Notes: a model not told the origin generated them from the sequence alone. 64,000 nucleotides of DNA from Ruminococcaceae bacterium UBA2854 (GCA_002350765.1 DEFK01000018.1:1-64000), one strand, 5' to 3'. Shown: positions 35,067-44,594, numbered from the stretch's first letter. Numbers and translations: made by a program.

Positions 35067-35588
35067 TTATCTATATATTTGAGAAAACACAATACCAAAA
35101 ACAAAGACTGTCAGCGCAATTGAGATTACAGCAACCTGTAGTCTGAAATTCCATTTGTTTTTAGAAAGCACATAATACAAAAGCTGGGCATCATCCTCGG
35201 ATAACTCTTTGTTTTCAAGACGTAGTAATACATCCTCAAGCTCTGAGTATCGGTTCTCAATATCAGCAGTTACGCTTTGATATCGTTTGCGTTCCCGATT
35301 ATAACCTCGCCGTGTTTCTTCAACAGTAAAAATCTCGTGTTTACCATATTCATTCTTTTCTTTGGTTTTATACTTGCGCACTTTAGAACATCGATGCTCA
35401 TTTCTGTCAGCAGCAGCTTTATCAAGAGCGGTGGATTCAAGCTCTGACACAATGAATTTTGATAAGCTCTCCAAAGCCAAGTTTACTTCGGGGAGTTTGT
35501 TATCATTCAGCTCTTTTATCCGTTGCTCCTGCAAATACGGAGTCAAAACTAAATACGCTTCGTGATATATTAGACTATATAAACTCAT
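35067..35588 (-). CDS. Tail-anchored coiled-coil membrane protein
   Basis: 173 residues. A long charged helical region (about 20-140) with coiled-coil pattern (RYSELEDVLLRLENKELSEDD) ends in a single transmembrane helix near the C-terminus (about 150-170). GGAGG precedes ATG 35588. It lies between the iteron array and the AAA_14 gene. It might tether the replicon to the membrane, but that is speculation; not recognised. Confidence 0.55.
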   Translation of the reverse strand: MSLYSLIYHEAYLVLTPYLQEQRIKELNDNKLPEVNLALESLSKFIVSELESTALDKAAADRNEHRCSKVRKYKTKEKNEYGKHEIFTVEETRRGYNRERKRYQSVTADIENRYSELEDVLLRLENKELSEDDAQLLYYVLSKNKWNFRLQVAVISIALTVFVFGIVFSQIYR

Positions 35589-35608
35589 AAAACCTCCATT
35601 ATTTTGTA

Positions 35609-35637
35609 TTGACAATTGATATTTTTTAGGGTAAAAT
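35609..35637 (+). promoter_or_regulatory. Promoter of the AAA_14 gene
   Basis: TTGACA (35609-35614), 17-base spacer, TAAAAT (35632-35637), 42 bases before the ATG. Confidence 0.7.
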
Positions 35638-35678
35638 AAAAGTGCAGTTTATGATTATCATAAAGAACGAGGTGCGAT

Positions 35679-36905
35679 ATGAAATATATTTACAGGGAAC
35701 TCGAAAGAAAGTTCAAGGAAATGGATTCTTTTTTTAAAGCAATTCTAGTTACGGGAGCACGCCAAGTCGGCAAATCTACCATGCTTAAACACCTTGCTCG
35801 CGAGCAAAAAAGAACTTATGTAACTATGGATAGCGATATGGCAAGGGAATTAGCACGAACCGACCCGGTTCTGTTCTTTCAAACCTACAAGCCTCCTATA
35901 CTGATTGACGAAATCCAAAAAGCTCCGGAGTTGTTAGAGCAAATTAAAATAATGTGCGATGAAAGCGAAGAACGAGGACGATTTTGGCTTACAGGCTCAC
36001 AACGTAAAAAGCTAATTGAAAAATCACAGGAATCATTAGCCGGTAGACTTGGAATTTTGAAGCTTTACGGCTTATCTCAAAGGGAAAAGAGACAAGTCTT
36101 AAATCCGTGCGAGCTAGATTTTTCTTTCACATCTTTGCAGGAACGAGCTTCATTAATGCCCAAGAATGATATACAAGATGTTTTTGAAAACATCTGGAAA
36201 GGCGGTTACGCGGATATACTATCAGCTTCGGATGAACAAATGCAGGTTTATTATCAGTCCTATATTGACAACTATCTTATCGCCGATGCTGTAAATGATG
36301 AAGGAATCACAAATACAGAAGCGTTTAAAAGATTCCTTCGTTCGTGCGCCGCAGTAGTAGGAAATCTTGTTAACTATAATACCTTAGCAGAATCAAGCGG
36401 AGTTTCCGTACCAACCGTACACAAATGGCTCAGCATTTTACAAGATATGGATGTTATTTATCTTCTTGAGCCATACTCAAATAACGAGCTTCAAAGATTG
36501 ATAAAAACTCCGAAGCTGTACTTTTGTGATACAGGCTTATGCGCTTACCTTACCCGTTGGTTAACAGCCGATTCTCTTCGAAACGGTGCTGCCGGAGGAC
36601 ACTTCTATGAAAATTACGTCATAATGGAATTAGTCAAAAACTTCGCTTACTCAAAAACTCCTGCGCTTATAACCTTTTACAGAGATTCAAACGCAAAGGA
36701 AATAGATGTTTTTATCGAAGAAAACGGAAGAATACATCCTCTTGAGATAAAGATGTCAGCTAACCCGGATAAGCGGGAGATTAAAAAGTACAGTGTGCTT
36801 GATAAAACAACTGTTGAAAAAAGCTATGGCGGTATAATATGCATGTATCCTTCTCCTTTTCCGATTGACAGAAATAACAGCTTTATTCCAAGCAACCTTA
36901 TATGA
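35679..36905 (+). CDS. AAA_14 ATPase with DUF4143 domain
   Basis: 408 residues. Walker A GARQVGKST at 26-34, Walker B ILIDEIQKAPELL near 88, the LTGSQ sensor, and a C-terminal DUF4143 nuclease-fold region with HFYENYVIMEL and IDVFIEENGRIHPLEIK (D-x-ExK type). These two-domain ATPases are common and scattered in Firmicutes and Bacteroidetes; their role is unsettled, with mobile-element and defence links suggested. It has its own promoter and runs against the surrounding minus-strand genes, consistent with independent cargo. Confidence 0.85.
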   Translation: MKYIYRELERKFKEMDSFFKAILVTGARQVGKSTMLKHLAREQKRTYVTMDSDMARELARTDPVLFFQTYKPPILIDEIQKAPELLEQIKIMCDESEERGRFWLTGSQRKKLIEKSQESLAGRLGILKLYGLSQREKRQVLNPCELDFSFTSLQERASLMPKNDIQDVFENIWKGGYADILSASDEQMQVYYQSYIDNYLIADAVNDEGITNTEAFKRFLRSCAAVVGNLVNYNTLAESSGVSVPTVHKWLSILQDMDVIYLLEPYSNNELQRLIKTPKLYFCDTGLCAYLTRWLTADSLRNGAAGGHFYENYVIMELVKNFAYSKTPALITFYRDSNAKEIDVFIEENGRIHPLEIKMSANPDKREIKKYSVLDKTTVEKSYGGIICMYPSPFPIDRNNSFIPSNLI

Positions 36906-36943
36906 TAATTGAGCGTCTGCATTCAAAAGCAGGCGCTTTTTCT

Positions 36944-39475
36944 TTATAAATTAAACCCTGTTTTGCTTTTTCTTTCGGCAAATACAGGACATAGAGTAAG
37001 ATTCTTATTTGGCATGGGACGAATCATATTGATTGCCCAGGTTTGCCTTTCCTTCGGGTTTTTATGTACAACCGCTGTCCACTCCTTGATATAATGCTGT
37101 TGTGATTGGACTTTGATTTTATCGGTAATAGCTTGGAGATTAATATCCTCACCGGATACACGAAACTCGTCAAGCGGCAATTCAACAAAAGACGCCGTGC
37201 TCCTGAACATTAGTAGGAAAGCACGTTTTTTATTCTTTCGGAACCTTATTATTTTGTTTTCATCACGATAAATGAGGTTTTCATAATGGCGCAGGTAAAC
37301 AGCCCATTTAATCTTCAGCATATCATCAGGAACAGCATTCAAATCATTTAGCATATCGAGAGATCCATCCATTATCGAAAGCTGTCTGTTTGTAATATTA
37401 AGCTCTCGGGCAAGACTGCTCACATCAGGAGTCTGAAACTTAGGTGTACCATCAGGATGATACAAGCTATCCTCCTGCTGTTTCTTTTTCTTCTCCTCAA
37501 TATGCGACGGTATGGCAATATCTTCGGGTTTTGCAACTGTCGCTCTTGTTTTACCGCTCCACTTCTTGCGAATCGCGATAATCTCCTTACGCATAGTATT
37601 GTTATACTTACGTATATGATAAAACTGAAGTTTAGAGGGAAGCTTTTTATAATCTTCAAGCTCTTTATAGTAAAATTTCTTGAGTTGAACAGGGTGAGCC
37701 TTTTGAGTAAACATAATAAAGTACCTGCCCATATTCTCCATAAACTGAATATCGTCAATGGAAAACACTGGACGTTTCTGTTCTGTATATCTCAATGAAT
37801 CTGTAAAATCAAACATTGGTGAGCTGGTTGTTTTCTGAGTAGTCAGAATACCCATTTCACCGCTTGCTTTGGAAAAATACTCCGCTGTTTCACCTTCGCC
37901 GCTAAGGCACAGCTTATATCTACAGTTCTCCAGTATTTCGCCCGCTTCCTCGGGAGAATATCTATCCTTGCGAAGTAGCTGCGGCATACTCTGGATAACG
38001 AGATAAAGAACGATATTGTACTTTCGTACAGTTGACAGCTTTGTACTGATCTCGTTGTATTTACCTGTATTACAGAATTCATCTATGATAAAGTTGAGAG
38101 CACGAGGAAGATATGTATTATCAAGGCTGTCATCCTCATCCTCTTTCTCAATATAGTCACCGTTTTCATCAAACTCAGGGAGCTCGTCATATTTGTAGTT
38201 TAGTCCGTATTTGGCAATTTTTGTGTTTACCTTAAAGGTCATATCTACAAACAAACAGGCAATAAGTGAGTACTTCGTATCCTGGTCATCGGTAATAAGA
38301 AAATACGCGCTCTTCTTGCTCGGATCTCCGAAGTCAGAAATATGGATATCATCCCTAGAAACCATAGCGGCACGTTCAGGCTCTATAAATATATTGAGTC
38401 GGTATCCAAGATTCTGAAGCACGTTCTCGGCAATCTCTGCTTTACGTATAAAGACCTCAAAACAGGTATACGCCGGACTGTTATGATCCAGTGTGTTAAA
38501 TAATGCGGTAAGCTCACGGAGGTTTTTCTTGAGCATACTGATTATGGTCTTTATATTGTTATTGCCTTCTCCCATATAATTGACATATAGAATGAGAGCA
38601 GCCAGCAAATTATTCATACCTGCTTCCCAGAAAGGCTCACCTTTATCATTGAGCGTATTGTCGAGAATAGTTTTGGCGCAAATCTGTGCCAGGGAGAAAT
38701 CAGTTCCCACATCACCGATAAAGTTCCATCCATCAGAATATAACGGCTCCTCGGTATTGATAACTTTAATCTGATACCCGCGTTTTTTCAGCAAATGGTA
38801 AGAGTTGGCAAAAATCTCTCCCGAAGGATCGTTTATAACCATATTCTCCTCAGCCTTAGACAACTGAGCAATAAGAGGAAGAATAAAGTTAGTTGTTTTA
38901 CCGCAGCCTGCTGTTCCGAACAGAGCGACATTACGCTGATCGCCCTGAGCTGTTCTCGGGCGAAGTACAGCGCGATTATCCTCGATATTCCTGCCAAAGA
39001 TAATATTGCTGTCCTCGGCCTTTTCGGGCTCATAAGATAAGACAAACTTTTCTTCAAGTTCCTCGATAGTCATTTCACGTCCCGAAGCGACAGAACTATT
39101 GACTACCATTTTCAAAGGCTTGCCGTCGCGGTATATTACCTTTGTTTTCGGAATATTCTTAGTATTTCGATAATAAGCGGCATAGATTATCAGAATAACT
39201 ACACCCACCAAAAACAATCCAAAGGAAGCGTTATCAAAACCACAACTAAATATCGAGATAAAGCAGATGAACGGATTAAAGGAAAACGCGGATATTCCGT
39301 TAATATCACTTGCGCAACGCAAAAACTGGGTAAATATACCCCAAAGCCAAAAGAATGCTGTCATAACAGCTATCCATTTAACCTTTGATTTTGGAGGAAG
39401 CTGGAGATAACGGGCATACAGTTTTCCAAAGAATTCTTTGAATTTTTCCCGAATCAACTTTATTGTATCGGTCAT
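36944..39475 (-). CDS. VirD4/TraG-family coupling protein
   Basis: 843 residues. Two or three N-terminal transmembrane helices (about 33-55, 68-105), Walker A FGTAGCGKTT at 186-195, the segment NMVINDPSGEIF after it, and Walker B LNFIIDEFCNTG. This is the type IV coupling protein that brings the relaxase-DNA complex to the channel. The last 200 residues are a charged, element-specific extension. It is the last gene of the operon that runs from about 44.2 kb and overlaps the preceding gene by four bases. Confidence 0.95.
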   Translation of the reverse strand: MTDTIKLIREKFKEFFGKLYARYLQLPPKSKVKWIAVMTAFFWLWGIFTQFLRCASDINGISAFSFNPFICFISIFSCGFDNASFGLFLVGVVILIIYAAYYRNTKNIPKTKVIYRDGKPLKMVVNSSVASGREMTIEELEEKFVLSYEPEKAEDSNIIFGRNIEDNRAVLRPRTAQGDQRNVALFGTAGCGKTTNFILPLIAQLSKAEENMVINDPSGEIFANSYHLLKKRGYQIKVINTEEPLYSDGWNFIGDVGTDFSLAQICAKTILDNTLNDKGEPFWEAGMNNLLAALILYVNYMGEGNNNIKTIISMLKKNLRELTALFNTLDHNSPAYTCFEVFIRKAEIAENVLQNLGYRLNIFIEPERAAMVSRDDIHISDFGDPSKKSAYFLITDDQDTKYSLIACLFVDMTFKVNTKIAKYGLNYKYDELPEFDENGDYIEKEDEDDSLDNTYLPRALNFIIDEFCNTGKYNEISTKLSTVRKYNIVLYLVIQSMPQLLRKDRYSPEEAGEILENCRYKLCLSGEGETAEYFSKASGEMGILTTQKTTSSPMFDFTDSLRYTEQKRPVFSIDDIQFMENMGRYFIMFTQKAHPVQLKKFYYKELEDYKKLPSKLQFYHIRKYNNTMRKEIIAIRKKWSGKTRATVAKPEDIAIPSHIEEKKKKQQEDSLYHPDGTPKFQTPDVSSLARELNITNRQLSIMDGSLDMLNDLNAVPDDMLKIKWAVYLRHYENLIYRDENKIIRFRKNKKRAFLLMFRSTASFVELPLDEFRVSGEDINLQAITDKIKVQSQQHYIKEWTAVVHKNPKERQTWAINMIRPMPNKNLTLCPVFAERKSKTGFNL

Positions 39476-40740
39476 CGTTTAATTACTCTCGTTATGTCGC
39501 CTTCCATAAAATCGCCAAGCGATGAACGCCTGTATGGACGGAATATAACTTTACTGCCCGGGATTACATCTCTACGTCGTCTTGCTCTGTCGCTAATATT
39601 TCCGGGAAGTTCAACTTCAGAATTAGTAACAGTCTTTGCAACAGCGTTATAACCCATCTCACAATACATACGGACTCTACCTGTTTTGAAGTTCATTCCC
39701 ACAACTGTCGCAAGAGTTTCGCCTGCATGTCCGAGTTTTTCGGGCTTGCTGTATTCTTCAAGTACAGGTAGAGTATAATCCTGCTCGACAGCTTTTGCCG
39801 AAGCTACTATTACTCTGTAACGGTATGTATTAAACTCCTTAAGCTTTATGCTTTTGAAGCCGTCTTCATCAATCTGCTCGATTTGCTCGATCTCTTTTTC
39901 GTCCTTGGCTTTTTTGATTTTATCGGTAATATCAAATTGCTTGTATTCGCCCTTATCATTTCTGGTCATTACCATCCAGCGAATCTCCATAACACGAACA
40001 TCAATCAGATCTCCGACTTCGCAAACCTCAGTGGACTGACTGATAAACTTCCATGATAAATCATTGGTAAATATCGTATATGGAATACCGCAAATATCCA
40101 CATCAATAAATTCAGGCTTCTGCCTGATAACCCGACATCCTTGAACCACAGATTTTTCCCGAACTTTGATTTTATGTTGTCCGTAGCCTCTTCCTGTCCA
40201 TACGCCCTTGTCGTAGAATTTTGTATAGAGCCTTCTCGAAGCGATAGCACGACTGCCGAGAATAAGAACTTCATCTGTCGTGCGAACGTGTGTTAATCGT
40301 GAGATACAGATTTCTACAGTCGCACCAAAGTATTCCATCAAACGTCTTCGCTTTGCGTCATCAGGGAAATCCGAAAATTTAAATCGTATTTTTTCTAGCT
40401 CTGTAAAGAAGCTTTCAAATGTAATGTAGATGTCAAATACATCAAAAGGCGGGTCCAACTTACCTATAAGACACAAGACCTGCTTATCGTTTATTCTCTT
40501 ATAATCTGCTCCGATAAGTAAAACGCTGAAAATCATCCTGTGACTCGCCGCGTATCTGAGATCATTAATCAACTCTATTCGACTTTTTTTATCTTCTGTA
40601 TCGGCGTTAAGAGTGAAAATGTTTCCTACACTTAACACATCATCATTACCCTCTACAGTAAAATCAAGAGTTTCGCTATCAGGGTTCTCATCATACCGTT
40701 CATCCACATCTGCCTTTGTATTTATCTTTTTATCTTCCAT
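39472..40740 (-). CDS. Unknown protein with possible S1/OB-type segments
   Basis: 422 residues, soluble. The acidic N-terminal 50 residues are disordered. Two stretches, VGDLIDVRVMEIRWMV (about 260) and GETLATVVGMNFKTGRVRMY (about 360), followed by GSKVIFRPYRR, resemble S1-like OB strands, which would mean RNA or single-strand DNA binding. GAGG lies before ATG 40740. It is placed directly before the coupling protein, a position held in some elements by accessory transfer proteins. Identification is uncertain. Confidence 0.5.
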   Translation of the reverse strand: MEDKKINTKADVDERYDENPDSETLDFTVEGNDDVLSVGNIFTLNADTEDKKSRIELINDLRYAASHRMIFSVLLIGADYKRINDKQVLCLIGKLDPPFDVFDIYITFESFFTELEKIRFKFSDFPDDAKRRRLMEYFGATVEICISRLTHVRTTDEVLILGSRAIASRRLYTKFYDKGVWTGRGYGQHKIKVREKSVVQGCRVIRQKPEFIDVDICGIPYTIFTNDLSWKFISQSTEVCEVGDLIDVRVMEIRWMVMTRNDKGEYKQFDITDKIKKAKDEKEIEQIEQIDEDGFKSIKLKEFNTYRYRVIVASAKAVEQDYTLPVLEEYSKPEKLGHAGETLATVVGMNFKTGRVRMYCEMGYNAVAKTVTNSEVELPGNISDRARRRRDVIPGSKVIFRPYRRSSLGDFMEGDITRVIKR

Positions 40741-40747
40741 AAGCACC

Positions 40748-41881
40748 TCACATTTCCAGCGCGATTACAGCGACTGATTTTTGATGTTTAAAAAACAATT
40801 CCCTGACTATTTCTACGTGGTGAGGCAAACAGAAAATATATCCTTGCAAGCCTCTTATAGTCAGAGAATTAAAAAACTGTATTAACTTTATTATATCCAG
40901 CGCGTATAAGAATATCGCTGGTCTGTCAGATATGTAACAATCACAAGCGATTCCAAGCTTATGCATTGGTTCTTTGTCATACTGATTCAATTGTTTGAGC
41001 AGTGTTCTTTCTGTAGTTTCTCTTTGAAGCAACAGCCGCATTTCTTTTTCTCCGTTAACATCCATTGAAATAACGTAGAATTCATCAAACAGGTCAAAAT
41101 CAAAATCTCTAAAGAAAACTAATTTTGAGTTATCATCCTTTTTACAAGGCTGAATTAACCGCTTTATTTCCATTATCCTTTTGGCTATTAAAATCTGAGT
41201 ATCGGTATTTCGTGTTAAGACAAGTGTTTTTACAGGCTCGTCTGTTTTGCCAAGCTCATATCTGTATCGAGCGTTTATATTCTCAACCGCTCGGTACTCT
41301 GTGGATTTTTCTAAGGCAGAGATACCGTCCATAAATACATAAGTGTTGTAAATACAACTACCATTCACAAGCAGACCCATTGTTTTGCTTGATTTAAACT
41401 GATGTGCCTCACGGTTGAGATTTTCGGTCTCCGAATCACTCAAAAGAAATTCCTGCTTTAAGATACAAGCAGGAATAAAATAAGTTGATTCACTTTTTTC
41501 AAGATAATCTATATCCAAAATATCAAAGAAATAAAACATAAAAGCAGCATTCTGAAATCTGCGCCGCTTGCGTGGATTCTTTGTTGTTCTTCTCCGACTA
41601 TAGCTTGCACTGGTAATAAACTTATTATATCTTTCAAGATGATTTGCTTCGAGATAATCAATACCGGAACCCCTGAGCTGGTATCCGTTCATATGATTCT
41701 GACGATAACAAATAAACATACCCTTCAACTTACTGTGATAAAACACATATTGTCTGTTCTGCGTATTTATACCGAGGATATTAATAAGCTCAGTCGGTAG
41801 TTCTCCCGCAACAGCAGCATAGTGCATCATCAGCATTCCTGTAAAATAACCGTATTTACTATTCAGCTCTTTATAATTCAT
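40748..41881 (-). CDS. Unknown protein of the coupling-protein operon
   Basis: 377 residues, soluble, no signal peptide. A basic segment RRRTTKNPRKRRRFQ (about 95-110) suggests nucleic-acid binding, and the first 110 residues have the look of a winged-helix region. No HUH motif of a relaxase is present. The gene ends two bases before its neighbour begins to overlap, so it is co-transcribed with the coupling protein. A role as relaxase accessory or replication-relaxation protein is possible; not recognised. Confidence 0.5.
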   Translation of the reverse strand: MNYKELNSKYGYFTGMLMMHYAAVAGELPTELINILGINTQNRQYVFYHSKLKGMFICYRQNHMNGYQLRGSGIDYLEANHLERYNKFITSASYSRRRTTKNPRKRRRFQNAAFMFYFFDILDIDYLEKSESTYFIPACILKQEFLLSDSETENLNREAHQFKSSKTMGLLVNGSCIYNTYVFMDGISALEKSTEYRAVENINARYRYELGKTDEPVKTLVLTRNTDTQILIAKRIMEIKRLIQPCKKDDNSKLVFFRDFDFDLFDEFYVISMDVNGEKEMRLLLQRETTERTLLKQLNQYDKEPMHKLGIACDCYISDRPAIFLYALDIIKLIQFFNSLTIRGLQGYIFCLPHHVEIVRELFFKHQKSVAVIALEM

Positions 41882-41998
41882 TAATTAACCCTTTGATAAT
41901 ATTGACCTAAATATATTAACTTGAACCAACATACTTAAATGAAGGTGAAAGTCGTTTGAAACACTTGCGATTAGAATCGGACTTTGAGCCTGATTTTT

Positions 41999-42118
41999 GA
42001 CTATGTATTGTATTTCTCAAAAAACAGGCTATTACATAGTCAAATGTTTCAGGTTGGAATTTAACTTTTTTCATAGCTTGCTATTATCGAAGATATATTT
42101 CAACTTGAAACAATTCCT
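41999..42118. repeat. Inverted repeats upstream of the coupling operon, including a degenerate hairpin copy
   Basis: TGACTATGTA/TACATAGTCA (about 41998-42042) form one perfect 10-bp inverted repeat. Next to it TGTTTCAGGTTGGAAT (from 42044) pairs imperfectly with ATTTCAACTTGAAACA (to 42112); this is a decayed copy of the hairpins at 42939-42985 and 45684-45725. No gene lies between 41882 and 42171. Confidence 0.55.
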
Positions 42119-42130
42119 TCTTAAAATCAA

Positions 42131-42156
42131 AAGCACCAACAAGATGTTAGTGCTTT
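42131..42156 (-). terminator. Terminator of the HicAB operon
   Basis: On the minus strand AAGCACTAAC pairs with GTTGGTGCTT across a short loop and is followed by TTGATTTT. It lies 15 bases after the HicB stop codon. Confidence 0.65.
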
Positions 42157-42171
42157 GTCTGTATAGTATTA

Positions 42172-42588
42172 TTATTTGCTTTCTGAAAGATGCAATTCTT
42201 GTATTAATGCCTTTTGCAAAATTGCGGAGACATTTACACCACTTTTTTCTGCTGCATAGTTAATCCACGAAGGAAGTGTAACATTTCTCCTTACAGTTTT
42301 ATGTGAATATTGTCTTTTATACTCATCATAATCGACATCAACCAAGGTAACAAATTCATTATTATTGACTTCAATATCCTCCAAAGAAGATGCATTTGGA
42401 AAAAGCTTATTATCATCTTCCTCTAAAGATAAACAATGCAATCCTATTACATCTCTAGCCATGTTAATGCAATCTGCTATAGAGTCACCCTCTGTATAAG
42501 AATCAAGGTCGGGAATATATACTATACGGTATTTTTCATCTTTGTCTTTGTCTTTTTGTATAATAACAGGATATACAAGTTTCATCAT
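42172..42588 (-). CDS. hicB: HicB-family antitoxin
   Basis: 138 residues. The N-terminal half has the HicB partial RNase H-like fold (YRIVYIPDLDSYTEGDSIADCINMARDVIG); the C-terminal half ends in a ribbon-helix-helix DNA-binding segment (NVTLPSWINYAAEKSGVNVSAIL). It binds and neutralises HicA and represses the promoter. It follows hicA by 112 bases, a slightly wide gap. The pair lies between the coupling-protein operon and the palindrome at 42939. Confidence 0.9.
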   Translation of the reverse strand: MMKLVYPVIIQKDKDKDEKYRIVYIPDLDSYTEGDSIADCINMARDVIGLHCLSLEEDDNKLFPNASSLEDIEVNNNEFVTLVDVDYDEYKRQYSHKTVRRNVTLPSWINYAAEKSGVNVSAILQKALIQELHLSESK

Positions 42589-42700
42589 AACACCTCCAAT
42601 AGTATTATTTTTACACTTTTAACTACAATTACTTAACAAACTATCTTAATACTGGATCAATAAAAAAGTTTGCACTATTATTCATTTTCACTCTCAGTTA

Positions 42701-42874
42701 TTATTTCAAATCCCACTTTTTTATAATCGCTCTTGCTAACCTTTCATTTATCTCTTTATGTCTTGGAAGCACTTCTTTATGTATTCCATCTGTAACAATA
42801 TCGTGGTTACCACCGGAGCGCAAAAACCACCATCCGTTTTTCTTAAACAAGCTATCTAAATCTCTCCGTTTCAT
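42701..42874 (-). CDS. hicA: HicA-family mRNA interferase toxin
   Basis: 57 residues, the usual small size. It has the double-stranded RNA-binding-like fold with FKKNGWWFLRSGGNHDIVT, where the histidine after GGN is the catalytic residue of HicA toxins, and a final helix LARAIIKKWDL. ATG 42874 follows AAGGAG; an upstream ATG is less likely. It is first in the operon, before hicB. Confidence 0.9.
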   Translation of the reverse strand: MKRRDLDSLFKKNGWWFLRSGGNHDIVTDGIHKEVLPRHKEINERLARAIIKKWDLK

Positions 42875-42895
42875 ATTGCAACTCCTTACAACACT

Positions 42896-42924
42896 ATTAT
42901 ACACATCAAATGTGTATATGTCAA
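42896..42924 (-). promoter_or_regulatory. HicAB promoter with embedded operator
   Basis: On the minus strand TTGACA (42919-42924), 17-base spacer, TATAAT (42896-42901). The spacer and -10 hold the palindrome ATACACAT-CAA-ATGTGTAT (42899-42917), so HicB binding would block the polymerase directly. Confidence 0.85.
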
Positions 42925-42938
42925 TGCCTTTTACTTTT

Positions 42939-42985
42939 ATGTTTCAGGTTGGAATATAACTTTTTTATATTCCAACCTGAAACAT
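42939..42985. repeat. Perfect 21-bp-arm hairpin, copy in forward orientation
   Basis: Arms 42939-42959 and 42965-42985 are perfectly complementary around a five-base loop CTTTT. The central 29 bases (42948-42976) occur again, exactly reverse-complemented, at 45691-45719. The hairpin overlaps the end of the 42986 gene; it lacks a U-run on the minus strand (TAAAAGTAAAA), so it is not a standard terminator. A role as protein-binding or single-strand fold site is open. Confidence 0.7.
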
Positions 42986-43660
42986 TCATTTATGCAAAGC
43001 TGATATAAACAGTCCAAATTTTCTCTTTTCCATAACATAAACCTCGGTGCAGCTTTCGGAAGCATCGTGTTTATTACAACGGTAAAGGCTCGCGTTTCTA
43101 TCATCGCTGATGAAATATGTCTGAAGCATATTCATAATAAATGATATATCATAGTTATCCGTATCTTTAACAATCCTATTATCTGTGTACTTTGTAAATC
43201 TATGAACAAACGCAACACCGGGATTATCAATACGCTCAATTACATTGTTGTTCCTGCAATATCTTTCAACTGCCGCCTTAAAGCTGTTAAGCCACATATC
43301 TTTATAAGTGGCTATTTGTCCGTATTTCTGAGGAAGAAGTACGGGCAATTTTATTTTGTATGCGGAATACTCTTGGTAATCAATCTGCATAATTGAAATA
43401 TCTATATTGTCGCCGACTTTAGCGTCAATTATCTCTTGATCCTTTTTTCTGTCTGCTGATAAGGTTAAATAATACTCCCGACACTGAACAGAGCATTTCG
43501 CGAGGCGTCGGGAACAATCAAGCATAATTTGCCTGAAAGTTTCAAGATGAGTCCCGTTTCGAAAATCATCCTCGGCGTTACTCATATAGTAACTGATATC
43601 ATCAATCGTAGAAATAGTTCTGCATATTCTGTTGTCAAGAAACTCCTGTCGTTCATTCAT
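42986..43660 (-). CDS. Unknown element protein
   Basis: 224 residues, soluble, not recognised. The first 85 residues are helical with four cysteines; the rest is a mixed domain. It ends at the edge of the 42939 hairpin. The gene follows the 43671 gene by ten bases, forming a two-gene unit behind the attenuator at 44285-44314. The plain context (next to coupling and replication genes) suggests a role in transfer or regulation, without direct evidence. Confidence 0.5.
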   Translation of the reverse strand: MNERQEFLDNRICRTISTIDDISYYMSNAEDDFRNGTHLETFRQIMLDCSRRLAKCSVQCREYYLTLSADRKKDQEIIDAKVGDNIDISIMQIDYQEYSAYKIKLPVLLPQKYGQIATYKDMWLNSFKAAVERYCRNNNVIERIDNPGVAFVHRFTKYTDNRIVKDTDNYDISFIMNMLQTYFISDDRNASLYRCNKHDASESCTEVYVMEKRKFGLFISALHK

Positions 43661-43670
43661 AAGCCTGCTC

Positions 43671-44255
43671 CTATTTCAAAAAAGTTATCTTATTCTCTGA
43701 ATCCACAGCGACTACATTAATTACATTGCCTACTTCTAATTGTTCAAGATTCTCGTTGCTGTCGGTAACAATAATCCGAGACTCATTACTTTGTAAACCG
43801 TCACGTTTATCGAGCTCGTTCATAAGAACATTGAAGTTTGGATAATCGTTTGAGTCTGCGTTAAGTATGTAAATAGTTTTATCCATATATTTAAAAACTA
43901 TAGCGTAAGGAAAGGCTGCAACGGTATAGTATTCAATATTATTCAAATAGATATACTCGCCATTCTCATCCTTTGCCTGAAGCAGATATCTGAACACCGT
44001 CAATGGCTTCGCAAGTCGTCTCTCCTCTTGTTCCTCGTAGTCCTTATAAACTCCGTAAGGATAGATTCGATCGACACCGTTTACCGATACTTTCCTCAAA
44101 TCCTTAATAAATAAAAGATTACTTATTGCGCGTTCAACATATTTCTGCTTTTCTTCGGGAAAGTATAAAAGAATATCTTCAAGATTATGTGCGTGAAACT
44201 CCATAATGATATTCAGAACACATAGCGCAATGTTATCGCCTTCTGTATATATCAC
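43671..44255 (-). CDS. Unknown element protein, first gene after an attenuator
   Basis: 195 residues from GTG 44255, which has GAGGTG six bases upstream; a longer TTG-started frame would run through the attenuator hairpin and is rejected. An N-terminal helical region with winged-helix look (ALCVLNIIMEFHAHNLEDIL, AISNLLFIKDLRKVSV) precedes a beta-rich domain (YTVAAFPYAIVFKYMDKTIYILNAD). It may be a DNA-binding regulator or replication-relaxation-like protein; not recognised. Confidence 0.5.
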   Translation of the reverse strand: MIYTEGDNIALCVLNIIMEFHAHNLEDILLYFPEEKQKYVERAISNLLFIKDLRKVSVNGVDRIYPYGVYKDYEEQEERRLAKPLTVFRYLLQAKDENGEYIYLNNIEYYTVAAFPYAIVFKYMDKTIYILNADSNDYPNFNVLMNELDKRDGLQSNESRIIVTDSNENLEQLEVGNVINVVAVDSENKITFLK

Positions 44256-44284
44256 AGGTATCACCTCACACTTCCGAATAAAAA

Positions 44285-44314
44285 GACACATCTGATAATC
44301 CAATCAAATGTGTC
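44285..44314 (-). terminator. Attenuator hairpin before the 43671 gene
   Basis: On the minus strand GACACATTTGAT pairs with ATCAGATGTGTC and is followed by TTTTTATTC, an intrinsic terminator placed 30 bases before the ribosome binding site. It probably attenuates the operon. Confidence 0.7.
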
Positions 44315-44391
44315 GCTTTTAAAATATTATTTTTTCGCGCAGTTTTTGATTCTGACGTCAAGTTTAGCACGTTTTCCGCGTTTTTTCCAGC

Positions 44392-44421
44392 CTTATAAAG
44401 CGTTTTCTACCTTATGTACAA
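44392..44421 (-). promoter_or_regulatory. Probable promoter of the 43671-42986 operon
   Basis: On the minus strand TTGTAC (44416-44421), 18-base spacer, TATAAG (44392-44397), about 80 bases before the attenuator. The match to consensus is moderate. Confidence 0.4.
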
Positions 44422-44531
44422 ACGGGGGCTAAAAAGCAGTTATGTTCCATCTGGGTATTTTACAAAGAATGGTTGCTTTTTCAAATAATAAAGCAAATAT
44501 ATTTTTGATTTATCTTCGTATTTTAGAGTAT

Positions 44532-44560
44532 TTGTGATTTTTAAAATATAATGATATAAT
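44532..44560 (+). promoter_or_regulatory. Promoter of the 44595 orphan gene
   Basis: TTGTGA (44532-44537), 17-base spacer, TATAAT (44555-44560), followed by ATGAGGTAAATTG before the ATG at 44595. Confidence 0.6.
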
Positions 44561-44594
44561 AATAACGATGCGAATAAATATGAGGTAAATTGAT

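Noticed and set aside
40748..41881. Relaxase
   Set aside because: No HUH or other relaxase motif seen; only position and a basic patch would support it.
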